64,000 nt of DNA, taken from Tumebacillus flagellatus. Its GTDB lineage: Bacteria; Bacillota; Bacilli; Tumebacillales; Tumebacillaceae. The notes below the pieces were generated by a model. The model worked only from the letters and a program-made list of their open reading frames with translations. It was not told the DNA's origin and searched no databases. The stretch lies in the NCBI RefSeq assembly GCF_000714935.1, contig NZ_JMIR01000018.1, positions 20,108 to 84,107 on the forward strand, read 5' to 3'. The position numbers and the translations under genes were made by a program. Each line of letters opens with the position of its first letter. Positions within the stretch are counted from its first letter, which is position 1. Positions 34,880 to 42,510 of this stretch are shown piece after piece.

Positions 34880-35704
34880 TCACTCGTCCATCTCCAGGTC
34901 GAGACCCAGACGGTCGACGATTGCTCGCGCGAGGCGGCGAATCTCCTGCATGAAGAAGTAGTTGTCGTGTTGCTTGTTCACGCTGCGGTTGCGCAGGAAG
35001 AAGTCCAACACTTTGCGGTCGTTGAGCGCATCGAGGAAGTCGGTGCAGTACGGCACGGTGTAGATCGGGTCTTTGTACCGGAAGCGGCGCGCGATGTTTT
35101 GCGCGGAATACTTCGACGCCGGGTCGTACGAGCCCAAGACCACGAGAAACGGCTTCTCGTTGAGAATCTCCGGCCAGTCCTCCTTGGAGAAAAACCGCTC
35201 CAACAAGTTGATGTTCTGGTTCAAGTTGACAACGATCAAGTCGGAAGATTGCAGCATCGTCATCGACAGCTGGTTTTGCTGCCCGGAGTTCAAGTCGATC
35301 AGCGACAGATCGTAGAACTGATTGGCGGCGTAGAAAATCCCTTGGATAACTTCGTGGATCGACTCAAACAACGCTTCATCCGGCTTGGTGGTGCCGGTCA
35401 AGAGGTCGAGGCGGTCCTTGAGAATCGGGTTGGTGTAGTCTTGGATGATCTCCGGAGCGAGGCGGCCGCTGCGCGCGAGGCGTTCCAGCGCGTCCAAGCC
35501 CGTGTCGTTGAACGTGATCATCGAATCTTCACGTCCGTTGAAATACTTCAAAAAAGCCGACTCCAGCGTGGAGCGTGACCAATGCGTATGGGCAACCAGC
35601 GTGCGCAGGGCGTATTCAAGGCCGATGACCGTGGCCGAAGCGACCACGTTGGCTGTCGTGGCGACCTGCCCGTGCGCGTTGCCCCAAAATGCGACTTGTC
35701 CCAT
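34880..35704 (-). CDS. TadZ/CpaE-like ParA-fold protein with degenerate P-loop (copy 1)
   Basis: A 274-residue soluble protein with a ParA/MinD outline. The P-loop position reads WGNAHGQVATTANVVASAT, without the signature lysines; a Walker B-like strand is DLSLIDLNSG, and DLIVVNLNQN matches the following strand. CpaE/TadZ proteins often lose ATPase residues and act as localisation factors for Tad machines. It lies three bases after the second TadZ-like gene and directly before tadA, the normal order in tad operons. Confidence 0.65.
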   Translation of the reverse strand: MGQVAFWGNAHGQVATTANVVASATVIGLEYALRTLVAHTHWSRSTLESAFLKYFNGREDSMITFNDTGLDALERLARSGRLAPEIIQDYTNPILKDRLDLLTGTTKPDEALFESIHEVIQGIFYAANQFYDLSLIDLNSGQQNQLSMTMLQSSDLIVVNLNQNINLLERFFSKEDWPEILNEKPFLVVLGSYDPASKYSAQNIARRFRYKDPIYTVPYCTDFLDALNDRKVLDFFLRNRSVNKQHDNYFFMQEIRRLARAIVDRLGLDLEMDE

Positions 35705-35707
35705 TGC

Positions 35708-36412
35708 TTACTTGCTCCTCTCTGCCAGTTTGAATGCTTTCTTGATGTCGGAGTCCGGCAGTCCGGAGATGAGGAGAGCGAGTTCTTGAATCGATTGCTT
35801 GTACGATTTGGACAGGCGCTTCATCACCAGTCGTTCGTTGAATTGGTTCTCGATCTTCACCGCGTAATCCACGTCGTCAAAAAACACCGGATACGACGGG
35901 TCCGACCAGCGGATCGGATATTCGGAGATCGTCGACTCCACGTACTCCTCGTTGATTTGGCTTTCCACTTCGCGCAAGATCACTTTCTGGAACAGCACTT
36001 CGCTGTCGTCGTCGCGCGCGGAGAAGAACGCTTCGATCAAGTCTTGATTGGAGCGGATCGTGCGCTTCTCATAGGTGGTGACCAGCGCATGGTGCGCGAT
36101 GTCCCCCCACGACGCGACGGCGTCTGGACGGTCGGTGTCGATCAGCAGACAGTCATACGCGTCGAGTTTTTCTTGCTCGCCGTCCATGTAGGATTGCAGG
36201 TCTTCATAGGAAGCGAATCCGTTGGCGACGTCGAACCCTTCGAATTCCGTCACGCGGTACTCGGCGTCGATCTTCGGCACGGAGTCTTGGTAGACTTGCT
36301 CGCGTGTGGCATCGACGAGGAGAACTTTCTGGTCGGCGAGCGCCAGCACTCTGCCGATGTAGAGCAAGAGGTCGCTTTTGTCGCAGGCGCCTGCAAACAG
36401 CATTTTTTTCAT
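35708..36412 (-). CDS. TadZ/CpaE-like ParA-fold protein (copy 2)
   Basis: A 234-residue soluble protein. The N-terminal LFAGACDKSDLLLYIGRVLA occupies the P-loop position with a G-x3-KS pattern that is only partly like a Walker A; VLLVDATREQVYQD and DCLLIDTDRP match the two following acidic strands of ParA folds. It therefore looks like a second, divergent TadZ-type protein in the same operon. The gap to the neighbouring genes is 3 and 16 bases. Confidence 0.55.
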   Translation of the reverse strand: MKKMLFAGACDKSDLLLYIGRVLALADQKVLLVDATREQVYQDSVPKIDAEYRVTEFEGFDVANGFASYEDLQSYMDGEQEKLDAYDCLLIDTDRPDAVASWGDIAHHALVTTYEKRTIRSNQDLIEAFFSARDDDSEVLFQKVILREVESQINEEYVESTISEYPIRWSDPSYPVFFDDVDYAVKIENQFNERLVMKRLSKSYKQSIQELALLISGLPDSDIKKAFKLAERSK

Positions 36413-36428
36413 GATTCAGGCACCCTCC

Positions 36429-37514
36429 TTACGGCGACACGACGTGGTCGACGTTGGTTTCAAAGATAGACTTCTGCGTATCGGCGGATTGGTTCGGTGC
36501 CGACGAGCCGGGGGCTGCCACCGCGGGCTTGCCCGTTTGCGGGCCGCTCGGAGATTCTTGCGAGCCGGATTGAGAAGCGGTGCCGGAACTGTTCGGTTTT
36601 GCCGCGCTCGAAGAGCTGCCCGCGCCCGGATAGAGGCTGGAGTTCGGAGCCGGACCGTTGAAGTTGATCGCCGACAGCGGGCTGCCTTCGGCCCCCTTGA
36701 CTTTCAAGTTCGCTTCCAAATTCAAGCGCGCCTGTTCTTCGAGGTTGTACTTGGCGATCGAGAGAATGTTCGGGTCGGCTTGGATGCGCGTGCGAACCAT
36801 CGCGTTGACCGGATAGTCGACTTGCGATTTGTTCTGCACATACGGGTCGACGTACGAAAGCGCGTAGATGGTCGCGCCGTTTTGGAACGCGTCCACGATA
36901 GCGGATGAGAACGTCTGGATCTCCCGCTCGTTCATATCAAACCAGATCGTGTTGTCGAGCAGGTTTTTGACTTTTTTCTTGGAGAGGACGATGTAGTCCT
37001 GACCGGTCGGGAACTTGATGCGCACGTCGAGGAATTGGTTTTGCTTGAGGTCGCTTGGCAGTTGAATCAAGCGGAATTCCTGCGAGCGGATGTCGTCGGG
37101 CGTGATGCCTTCTTCGTAGAGCATCGCTTTGGTGAGGGGAGTGTTTTTCTTGATGGTGATTTTGGAGTACTTCCCTGCCGCGCTGTTGCTCTCGGTGATG
37201 GTGTCATCGGGCACCGCGTCGTTTGGAACGTCGACGGCGACAAGATCGCCCGCGTTGATCGACGTGCCGACTTCGATGTCCTTGCCGGCGACATAGACTT
37301 TTTTCTTGGTTTGTTTTTCCTTCTCCAGAAGCTGTTGGCTCTCTTGGAGTTGCTTCCGGTACTCGGCTTCCTGCTGCACCTTGACGTTGTGTTCGTGAAT
37401 GATGATCGAAACGAACACCCCGGATGACAAGATAGCCATCCCCAAAGCTCCAATGCCACCGGCGATCAACAGTTTCTTCGTTCGTTGACTCGTTCGTTGT
37501 CGTAAAACGGACAT
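36429..37514 (-). CDS. CpaB/RcpC-like SAF-domain protein
   Basis: A 361-residue protein with one N-terminal membrane helix (LLIAGGIGALGMAILSSGVF), a coiled-coil of about 30 residues (EYRKQLQESQQLLEKEKQ), then a SAF domain (VYVAGKDIEVGTSINAGDLV). CpaB proteins of Tad systems have the same order and act outside the membrane during pilus assembly. The C-terminal 80 residues are a Ser/Pro/Gly-rich, probably disordered tail. It is the first gene of the long minus-strand operon and has its promoter at 37618-37646. Confidence 0.75.
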   Translation of the reverse strand: MSVLRQRTSQRTKKLLIAGGIGALGMAILSSGVFVSIIIHEHNVKVQQEAEYRKQLQESQQLLEKEKQTKKKVYVAGKDIEVGTSINAGDLVAVDVPNDAVPDDTITESNSAAGKYSKITIKKNTPLTKAMLYEEGITPDDIRSQEFRLIQLPSDLKQNQFLDVRIKFPTGQDYIVLSKKKVKNLLDNTIWFDMNEREIQTFSSAIVDAFQNGATIYALSYVDPYVQNKSQVDYPVNAMVRTRIQADPNILSIAKYNLEEQARLNLEANLKVKGAEGSPLSAINFNGPAPNSSLYPGAGSSSSAAKPNSSGTASQSGSQESPSGPQTGKPAVAAPGSSAPNQSADTQKSIFETNVDHVVSP

Positions 37515-37582
37515 GCCTTGTGTTTCACTCCCCCATTGCTCTGACTAAATGACGACAATTCCAAAGTAAGTGTAGGTCTTTT

Positions 37583-37646
37583 GTTAGGGGTCCTAATGGG
37601 ACCTCTGTATCACTTTTATTATAGGATAATTAGTAAATCCAGACAA
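37583..37646 (-). promoter_or_regulatory. Promoter and leader hairpin of the Tad-like operon
   Basis: On the minus strand TTGTCT (37646-37641), exactly 17 bases, then perfect TATAAT (37623-37618). The transcript begins about 95 bases before the CpaB-like start. In the leader, GGTCC and GGACC (37600 to 37587) form a small perfect hairpin. One promoter plausibly serves the nine or so genes down to 28844. Confidence 0.75.
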
Positions 37647-37808
37647 TAAATACTAGGCGAGAAGAGCTATTGAAATTCAGTCATGACTTGGCTTTATTCT
37701 TCGTTTAAACGGAAGGTCAATCTATTTTCTCTTTCAAGCTCCATTTTTTGGGGTATTTGCTGTAAAATGAGTGGTATTCTCGTCTCTCTGATTGGAGTTG
37801 AAGCAACA

Positions 37809-38087
37809 ATGCAATTGAAAATTTCAACACAGCGTCTCTATGAAGAACGAAATCATTCTCTGAACTCCTCCCAGGACTTGAAACAAATTCTTGAAACACT
37901 GGGAAAATCGACGGTTTCGGCAAGTTGGACAGGCTCTTCGTATCAGACTTTTCGGACGGCGTGGACGACATTCGGTGGAGCACTCAATGAACTGGCCAGC
38001 TCATATGAGATGATTTCCTCCGCTCTTTCAGACGCGGCACTCGCGTACGAAGAAACGGAGTCTAGCATCACAAGCGCAGCCAAATAA
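37809..38087 (+). CDS. Small WXG100-like protein (cassette copy 2)
   Basis: A 92-residue helical protein with the WXG-type turn SWTGSSYQTF near its middle. The ATG at 37809 is chosen by GGAG upstream and by family length; the frame is open further back, but the added residues are not helical. It is convergent with the membrane gene and WXG-lipase to its right, exactly as the 12911-13198 gene is in the first cassette. A role as partner of the lipase is inferred. Confidence 0.65.
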   Translation: MQLKISTQRLYEERNHSLNSSQDLKQILETLGKSTVSASWTGSSYQTFRTAWTTFGGALNELASSYEMISSALSDAALAYEETESSITSAAK

Positions 38088-38126
38088 CAAAACCCTCCCA
38101 CTTGTGTTTGTGGGAGGGTCTTGTTT
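38088..38126. terminator. Bidirectional terminator
   Basis: ACCCTCCCAC pairs perfectly with GTGGGAGGGT, with A-rich and T-rich flanks, between the small WXG gene and the convergent membrane gene. Confidence 0.85.
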
Positions 38127-38460
38127 ACTGCGGGAGAGAGCTCCAATATTGATACAGTTGATCTTCAAAAATCCAATACAAAAACATCGCCAAAGGCACA
38201 GAAAGCATGATGGTCAAGAATCCTTCTGACACCCGTTTAAACAGCTTAAAACTGAACAGCAAGAGAGCAATCAAGATCGACGTTGCGAATGGGACGACGG
38301 TGATTGACAAAATTCCGGCAACATATTCGTTGAAAACATAGAGTTTCAAGTTGCTTTTGACGATATTGAAAGAGAGAAGGATCGTCAAAGCCAGACCCAC
38401 TGCATTCACGATCAACATACGAGTCCCAATAAACTCAGGCGGCTTACGGTTTAGGTTCAT
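38125..38460 (-). CDS. Three-helix membrane protein, candidate immunity protein (cassette copy 2)
   Basis: A 111-residue membrane protein with helices near residues 15-35, 45-65 and 75-100 and short loops. The ATG at 38460 lies 17 bases inside the end of the WXG-lipase gene, so it is translationally coupled to it; the same 17-base overlap occurs in cassette 1. It shares no clear sequence with the 260-residue membrane protein of cassette 1, which fits immunity proteins matched to different toxins. Function not shown. Confidence 0.55.
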   Translation of the reverse strand: MNLNRKPPEFIGTRMLIVNAVGLALTILLSFNIVKSNLKLYVFNEYVAGILSITVVPFATSILIALLLFSFKLFKRVSEGFLTIMLSVPLAMFLYWIFEDQLYQYWSSLPQ

Positions 38461-39970
38461 GACTTGCAATCTCCCCGAACAAGATGAACTTCAAGACATC
38501 CGCGATCGCCTGATCACTTTCATGAAGTCCTGAATGATCTGCTTCCGGATACACAATCGAATGGAACATGCCTTCTCCGGCAAAGTCTTTCAGTGCTGTT
38601 GCGCTCTCGGGCAGAACAACCCCATCCCCATAGCGTCCTTTCGCCAGACCGTATCCCGACAGTACTTCAATATCAGAATTGAAGTTGCCACGGTCAGTAT
38701 AGATTTGCTTCGTCTCTTTTGAATCGGAAGACAAATTTTCTACGGCTGGATAAAATACATCGCCAAGCTGGATGAAAATATTAACGATGGGCGTATTCTG
38801 CAACGCATCCTGCGCAGCGTCATCAAGATCGGAGCCTCGAATTGGAGAACCCAAGGTAACAAAGCGGGAGATGTCGTCACCCCCCGTTTCTTCAATGTAC
38901 TTGGTCGTCACCACGCCCCCCATGCTGTGCGAGATGACCATAACCGTATCCGTATCATAGTCCTTCTTCAGTTGCTCCATCATCTGCTTGTAGAATTCGG
39001 TTTGCTTATCAAACGTCATGGCACCGTCTTGAAAAACAAACTGAATGCACGGGTGCTCCGGAGAGTCGTTCTCCCCTTGAACAGGTTCCAGCATTTCTCC
39101 AGACTTGCTGACCGAGTAGATGGTTGAGAAACCACCCATCTCGTCCACCATTTTTGAAAATGTACCAATGCCGCCCGACAATCCGTGCATGAACAGAATC
39201 GGCACCCCGTAGGTGCCCCCTTGCTTGCGCGCCTCTTTGATTAGCGCTTTGGCCTGCTGGATCATCTGCTCCGCACTTTCTCCGTTGGGACCTGTCTGTT
39301 CCGGGTGAGCTTTGTAATATTTAACCGCAACTTGGTTCATGCGGATTGCCTCGTTAAGATACTCCACCCGGTCGCGTCCGACACGTCCGGACGCAAAATC
39401 CAACCGGGCCAGAACAGGCTTATGATTGCTGTCAAACAAATACGTACCAACTGATTGCACATACTGGGTGAGGCCATGGACCTTGGGTATCATCAATTTG
39501 ATAGTAGAGAATGCCGTCTCAGCCTCTGTTTCATACTGGTGTTCATACTGTGCGATCAAGGTGCGGTAGTGTTCACACTCCGCCATCAATTGAAAATATC
39601 GACTGTAGTCTTTTTGATCATCTGGTTGATTAAACCCATGATCGAAGTTCCGCTCTCGATCAGCCGCACGTTCCAGATTTTTTAACGTGTCACGCAAAGA
39701 CTGCAAACCATACAGTCGTTCTGCTACTTGCCTGAGTGTCGTCGCAAACTGTTCACAGGCAAGCACCATGCGATCTAAATGGTTTTCCAGCGTTTCTCGT
39801 TGCAGAACGTAAGCAAATGACGCAGGTCCCGTCCAACGATCTACGCCTGACTGGACCTGTTGAGTTTGGTTTTTTATAGATTTCAGTTTTTGACGAAGAA
39901 ATTCGGCTTGTTGTGAATATTCGTGCGCCATGCGTTGAACGGCAACATGATCTCCTTCAAAATTGGCCAA
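38444..39970 (-). CDS. WXG-like domain fused to alpha/beta-hydrolase: type VII lipase effector candidate (copy 2)
   Basis: A 508-residue paralogue of the protein at 14022-15509. The N-terminal helical part has DRWTGPASFAY near residue 47, followed by a long helical region. The hydrolase starts near ILFMHGLSGGIGTFSKMVDE, has nucleophile Ser349 in SHSMGG, and ends with YGDGVVLPESA and a HSGLHES segment. The TTG at 39970 is preferred because GGGGTG stands six bases upstream and a TGGTATACT element would place the transcript start almost at the ATG at 39988; that ATG remains possible. As in copy 1 it precedes a membrane gene by a 17-base overlap. Confidence 0.7.
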   Translation of the reverse strand: MANFEGDHVAVQRMAHEYSQQAEFLRQKLKSIKNQTQQVQSGVDRWTGPASFAYVLQRETLENHLDRMVLACEQFATTLRQVAERLYGLQSLRDTLKNLERAADRERNFDHGFNQPDDQKDYSRYFQLMAECEHYRTLIAQYEHQYETEAETAFSTIKLMIPKVHGLTQYVQSVGTYLFDSNHKPVLARLDFASGRVGRDRVEYLNEAIRMNQVAVKYYKAHPEQTGPNGESAEQMIQQAKALIKEARKQGGTYGVPILFMHGLSGGIGTFSKMVDEMGGFSTIYSVSKSGEMLEPVQGENDSPEHPCIQFVFQDGAMTFDKQTEFYKQMMEQLKKDYDTDTVMVISHSMGGVVTTKYIEETGGDDISRFVTLGSPIRGSDLDDAAQDALQNTPIVNIFIQLGDVFYPAVENLSSDSKETKQIYTDRGNFNSDIEVLSGYGLAKGRYGDGVVLPESATALKDFAGEGMFHSIVYPEADHSGLHESDQAIADVLKFILFGEIASHEPKP

Positions 39971-40029
39971 CCCTCTCACCCCGTTCATGGTATCAATCTA
40001 GTATACCATGAATTTACAGGTTGCCCGTT

Positions 40030-40929
40030 TTAAAAATCAATCTCAAACACATCAAAAAACCAACTGTCTGCGTGCTTGCGGCGGACGAAGTAGCGTTGTC
40101 TCTGCTGGAGGACGCCGTTTTCAAAAAGTGAAGCGAGGAGGTACCTTGCGCGTTCGGGACGGGAGAGAAATTGCCGGCACGCCGCGATCCGCTCTTCGCT
40201 GAAATGACTGCAGGCCATGCGGAGCAAGTTGTAGTCGACCGAATCGGCGTTGACTAGATAAGGAAACTTCTTGCGAAAGACATGCAGAATCTTCACGTCC
40301 GGTTGAGCGCAGCAGCTGTATCCGAACAACCAGAGCTTGATGGAAATCTCCACATCTTCATACCCCCACTCGCGAAACCCGCGCTCAAATCCTCCAATCT
40401 CCTCAAACACTCGTCTCGGGATCGCAAAGCACGCGCCCGACAACAGCGCCGTCGGAAACGGCACCGCTTGCTTCCCGTTCCATTTGATTTGAAACGTCTC
40501 AGGGTCCAGCGTCTGTCCGTATCCCACCGCGTCCGGCGCGTCGTGCGGAGCGATCCCCGGCGTGACCGCATCGGCGACGTCGGCGAGGATCGGCTCCAAC
40601 AGCTTGTCCAACCACTGATCTTCAAAAAACAAATGAGCATCGCAGAACACCAGAAACTCCCCGCCGGCCCGCTCGGCCCCGGCGTTTCTCGCCGCCGCCG
40701 CTCCGACGCCTGCGGTGCGGACGACCTGCACGGAGTCCAACCGGAGATCGCTTGGTTGCTCAGCGAGAAAGTCCAGACAGCCGTCTGTGGACGCATCGTC
40801 GACGAGAATCACTTCATAGTCCCAACCCGTTTGTGCCTGTTGCAGGGAGCGCAGCGTCTCCCGGACGTGCTCCCCTTCGTTTTTTACCGGAATGATGATC
40901 GAAACCCTGTGCATGCGCATCTGCCCCAT
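40030..40929 (-). CDS. Family 2 glycosyltransferase
   Basis: A 299-residue GT-A enzyme with VSIIIPVKNEGEHVRETL at the start, the nucleotide segment EVILVDDASTDG, the acidic motif FCDAHLFF and a later EWGYEDVEISIKLWLFGYS typical of polypeptide-GalNAc-transferase-like bacterial members. The sugar and acceptor are unknown. Two more in-frame ATG codons follow within five codons, so the exact start is open. It stands alone between the second lipase cassette and the sugar-acid locus and might modify surface proteins encoded nearby, but nothing shows that. Confidence 0.8.
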   Translation of the reverse strand: MGQMRMHRVSIIIPVKNEGEHVRETLRSLQQAQTGWDYEVILVDDASTDGCLDFLAEQPSDLRLDSVQVVRTAGVGAAAARNAGAERAGGEFLVFCDAHLFFEDQWLDKLLEPILADVADAVTPGIAPHDAPDAVGYGQTLDPETFQIKWNGKQAVPFPTALLSGACFAIPRRVFEEIGGFERGFREWGYEDVEISIKLWLFGYSCCAQPDVKILHVFRKKFPYLVNADSVDYNLLRMACSHFSEERIAACRQFLSRPERARYLLASLFENGVLQQRQRYFVRRKHADSWFFDVFEIDF

Positions 40930-40994
40930 CCCTTGTCCGTTTTTAGGGAGTCTATGCGCTCCTTCTGCGAATCAACACCAATTGCAAAAATTCC

Positions 40995-41059
40995 TTGACA
41001 TCCTCCCCCTCCAACCCGCATACTCTCATTTAGGAAAACGTTTACGTAAAACGTTTTCC
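40995..41059 (+). promoter_or_regulatory. Promoter with LacI-type operator in front of the sugar-acid transporter
   Basis: TTGACA (40995-41000), 18 bases, then CATACT (41019-41024) form the promoter. Nine bases on, GGAAAACGTTT and AAACGTTTTCC (41033-41059) are a perfect 11-bp inverted repeat with a 5-base spacer, of the AACGTT-centred type bound by LacI/CcpA-family repressors. The site covers the transcription start and early transcript, so bound repressor would block initiation. The LacI-type gene at 44180-45202 is the obvious candidate. Confidence 0.7.
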
Positions 41060-41133
41060 GAAAACGGTTACAAACAACAAACTCCTCGTCCCTGTCATCA
41101 ACCAGAGTCATTCATCAAAGGAGGTTCCCCTAC

Positions 41134-42414
41134 ATGAAACCGCGTGGAAAAAAACGCTGGGGCATTGCTGTGATCTTATTCTTGGGTATCTTGGTCAACT
41201 ATTTTGACCGCACCAACATGTCGGTGGCCACCAAACCGATGATGTCGGAGTATCACCTGACGACCGTTCAGTGGGGCTGGATCATGTCGACGTTCGCGTG
41301 GACGTACGCGCTGATGCAGATTCCGATCGGCGCGATGCTCGATAAAATCGGCGTGAAGTGGCTGATGCGCGTCGCGACGATCATCTGGACAATCGCGACG
41401 TTGCTGACTTCAGTGGTCAGCGGTCTGGGCTTGATCATCCTCTCCCGCCTGCTGCTTGGCATCGGCGAAGCGCCGGCGTTCCCGTCTTCCTCGAAAGCGA
41501 CCGGCTACTGGTTCCCGATTCGAGAGCGCGGCGTGGCGACCGCTACGTTTGACGCGGCGGCGAAGTTCTCGAACGTCATCGGCGCGCCGATCGTCGCCTG
41601 GGCGGTCACCCAGTGGGGTTGGCAGGGCGGTTTTTATCTGACGGCGGCCTTGAGCTGCATCTACGCGGTGATCTACTGGGTTTGGTACCGCGATCCGAAA
41701 GAGCATCCGACTCTGACGCAAGAAGAGCGCCAGTACATCGAAGAAGGCGGCGCCCAGCAAGAAGGCGCGGCAGAAGGCGGCGTGTGGAAGAACTTCGGGT
41801 TCCTGTTGACCCAACGCAAAGTGTGGGGCTTGACGCTCGGGTTTGCGGCATACGGCTATACGTTCTACCTGTTCTTGACTTGGTTGCCGGGGTATCTGCA
41901 GAATCAGATGCATATGACCGTTTTGAAATCGGCAACCTACACCGCGATTCCGTGGTTGATCGCGACGATCACCGACTTCTTCATCGGCGGGTTCTTGGTC
42001 GACAAGCTGGTCAATCGCGGGTTTGACCAATCGAAAGTGCGCAAGACGCTGTTCATCATCGGGTTGCTGCTCGGCCTCGCGGTCGGCGGCGCGGCGTTCA
42101 CCGACAACCCGAACGTGGCGATCATCTACATCTCGATCGCGCTCGGCGGTCTCGCGTTTGCCGCTCCGATCGGCTGGTCGATTCCGGCTCTGATCGCGCC
42201 CAAGGGCACGGTCGGCATGGTCGGCTCGATCATGAACTTGGTCAACAACGTGATGGGGATTCTCGCTCCGGTCATCACCGGTTACCTCGCTGTCAGCGGT
42301 TCGTTTGCTTCCGGCTTCAAAGTGGCGGCGGTGGTCCTCGTGATCGGGATCGTGGCGTTCGGGCTCTTGATGGGGCCGATTGAGAAGATCCGTTCTCCGT
42401 ACGAAACGAAGTAA
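41134..42414 (+). CDS. MFS transporter of the anion:cation symporter (sugar-acid) type
   Basis: A 426-residue, 12-helix transporter. The N-terminus NYFDRTNMSVATKPMM and the loop ATGYWFPIRERGVAT are typical of the ACS group (glucarate, galactonate, hexuronate carriers). With gluconokinase downstream and a LacI regulator beyond, it should import a sugar acid such as gluconate or a related aldonate with protons. AAGGAGG precedes the ATG. It is the first gene of a two-gene operon controlled by the operator at 41033-41059. Confidence 0.85.
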   Translation: MKPRGKKRWGIAVILFLGILVNYFDRTNMSVATKPMMSEYHLTTVQWGWIMSTFAWTYALMQIPIGAMLDKIGVKWLMRVATIIWTIATLLTSVVSGLGLIILSRLLLGIGEAPAFPSSSKATGYWFPIRERGVATATFDAAAKFSNVIGAPIVAWAVTQWGWQGGFYLTAALSCIYAVIYWVWYRDPKEHPTLTQEERQYIEEGGAQQEGAAEGGVWKNFGFLLTQRKVWGLTLGFAAYGYTFYLFLTWLPGYLQNQMHMTVLKSATYTAIPWLIATITDFFIGGFLVDKLVNRGFDQSKVRKTLFIIGLLLGLAVGGAAFTDNPNVAIIYISIALGGLAFAAPIGWSIPALIAPKGTVGMVGSIMNLVNNVMGILAPVITGYLAVSGSFASGFKVAAVVLVIGIVAFGLLMGPIEKIRSPYETK

Positions 42415-42451
42415 GCAGAGAAATATCGTAGAAAAAAGAACGCATGGGCCA

Positions 42452-42487
42452 ATAGGGTGCTGTCTCTCTCGGGAGTCAGCGCCCTAT
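42452..42487 (+). other. Intercistronic hairpin before gntK
   Basis: ATAGGGTGCTG pairs with CAGCGCCCTAT (one wobble) around a 14-base loop. No T-run follows, so it is not a standard terminator; it may protect or process the mRNA between the transporter and kinase genes. Confidence 0.45.
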
Positions 42488-42510
42488 CCTCGTGATGGGA
42501 GAGATAGAAC

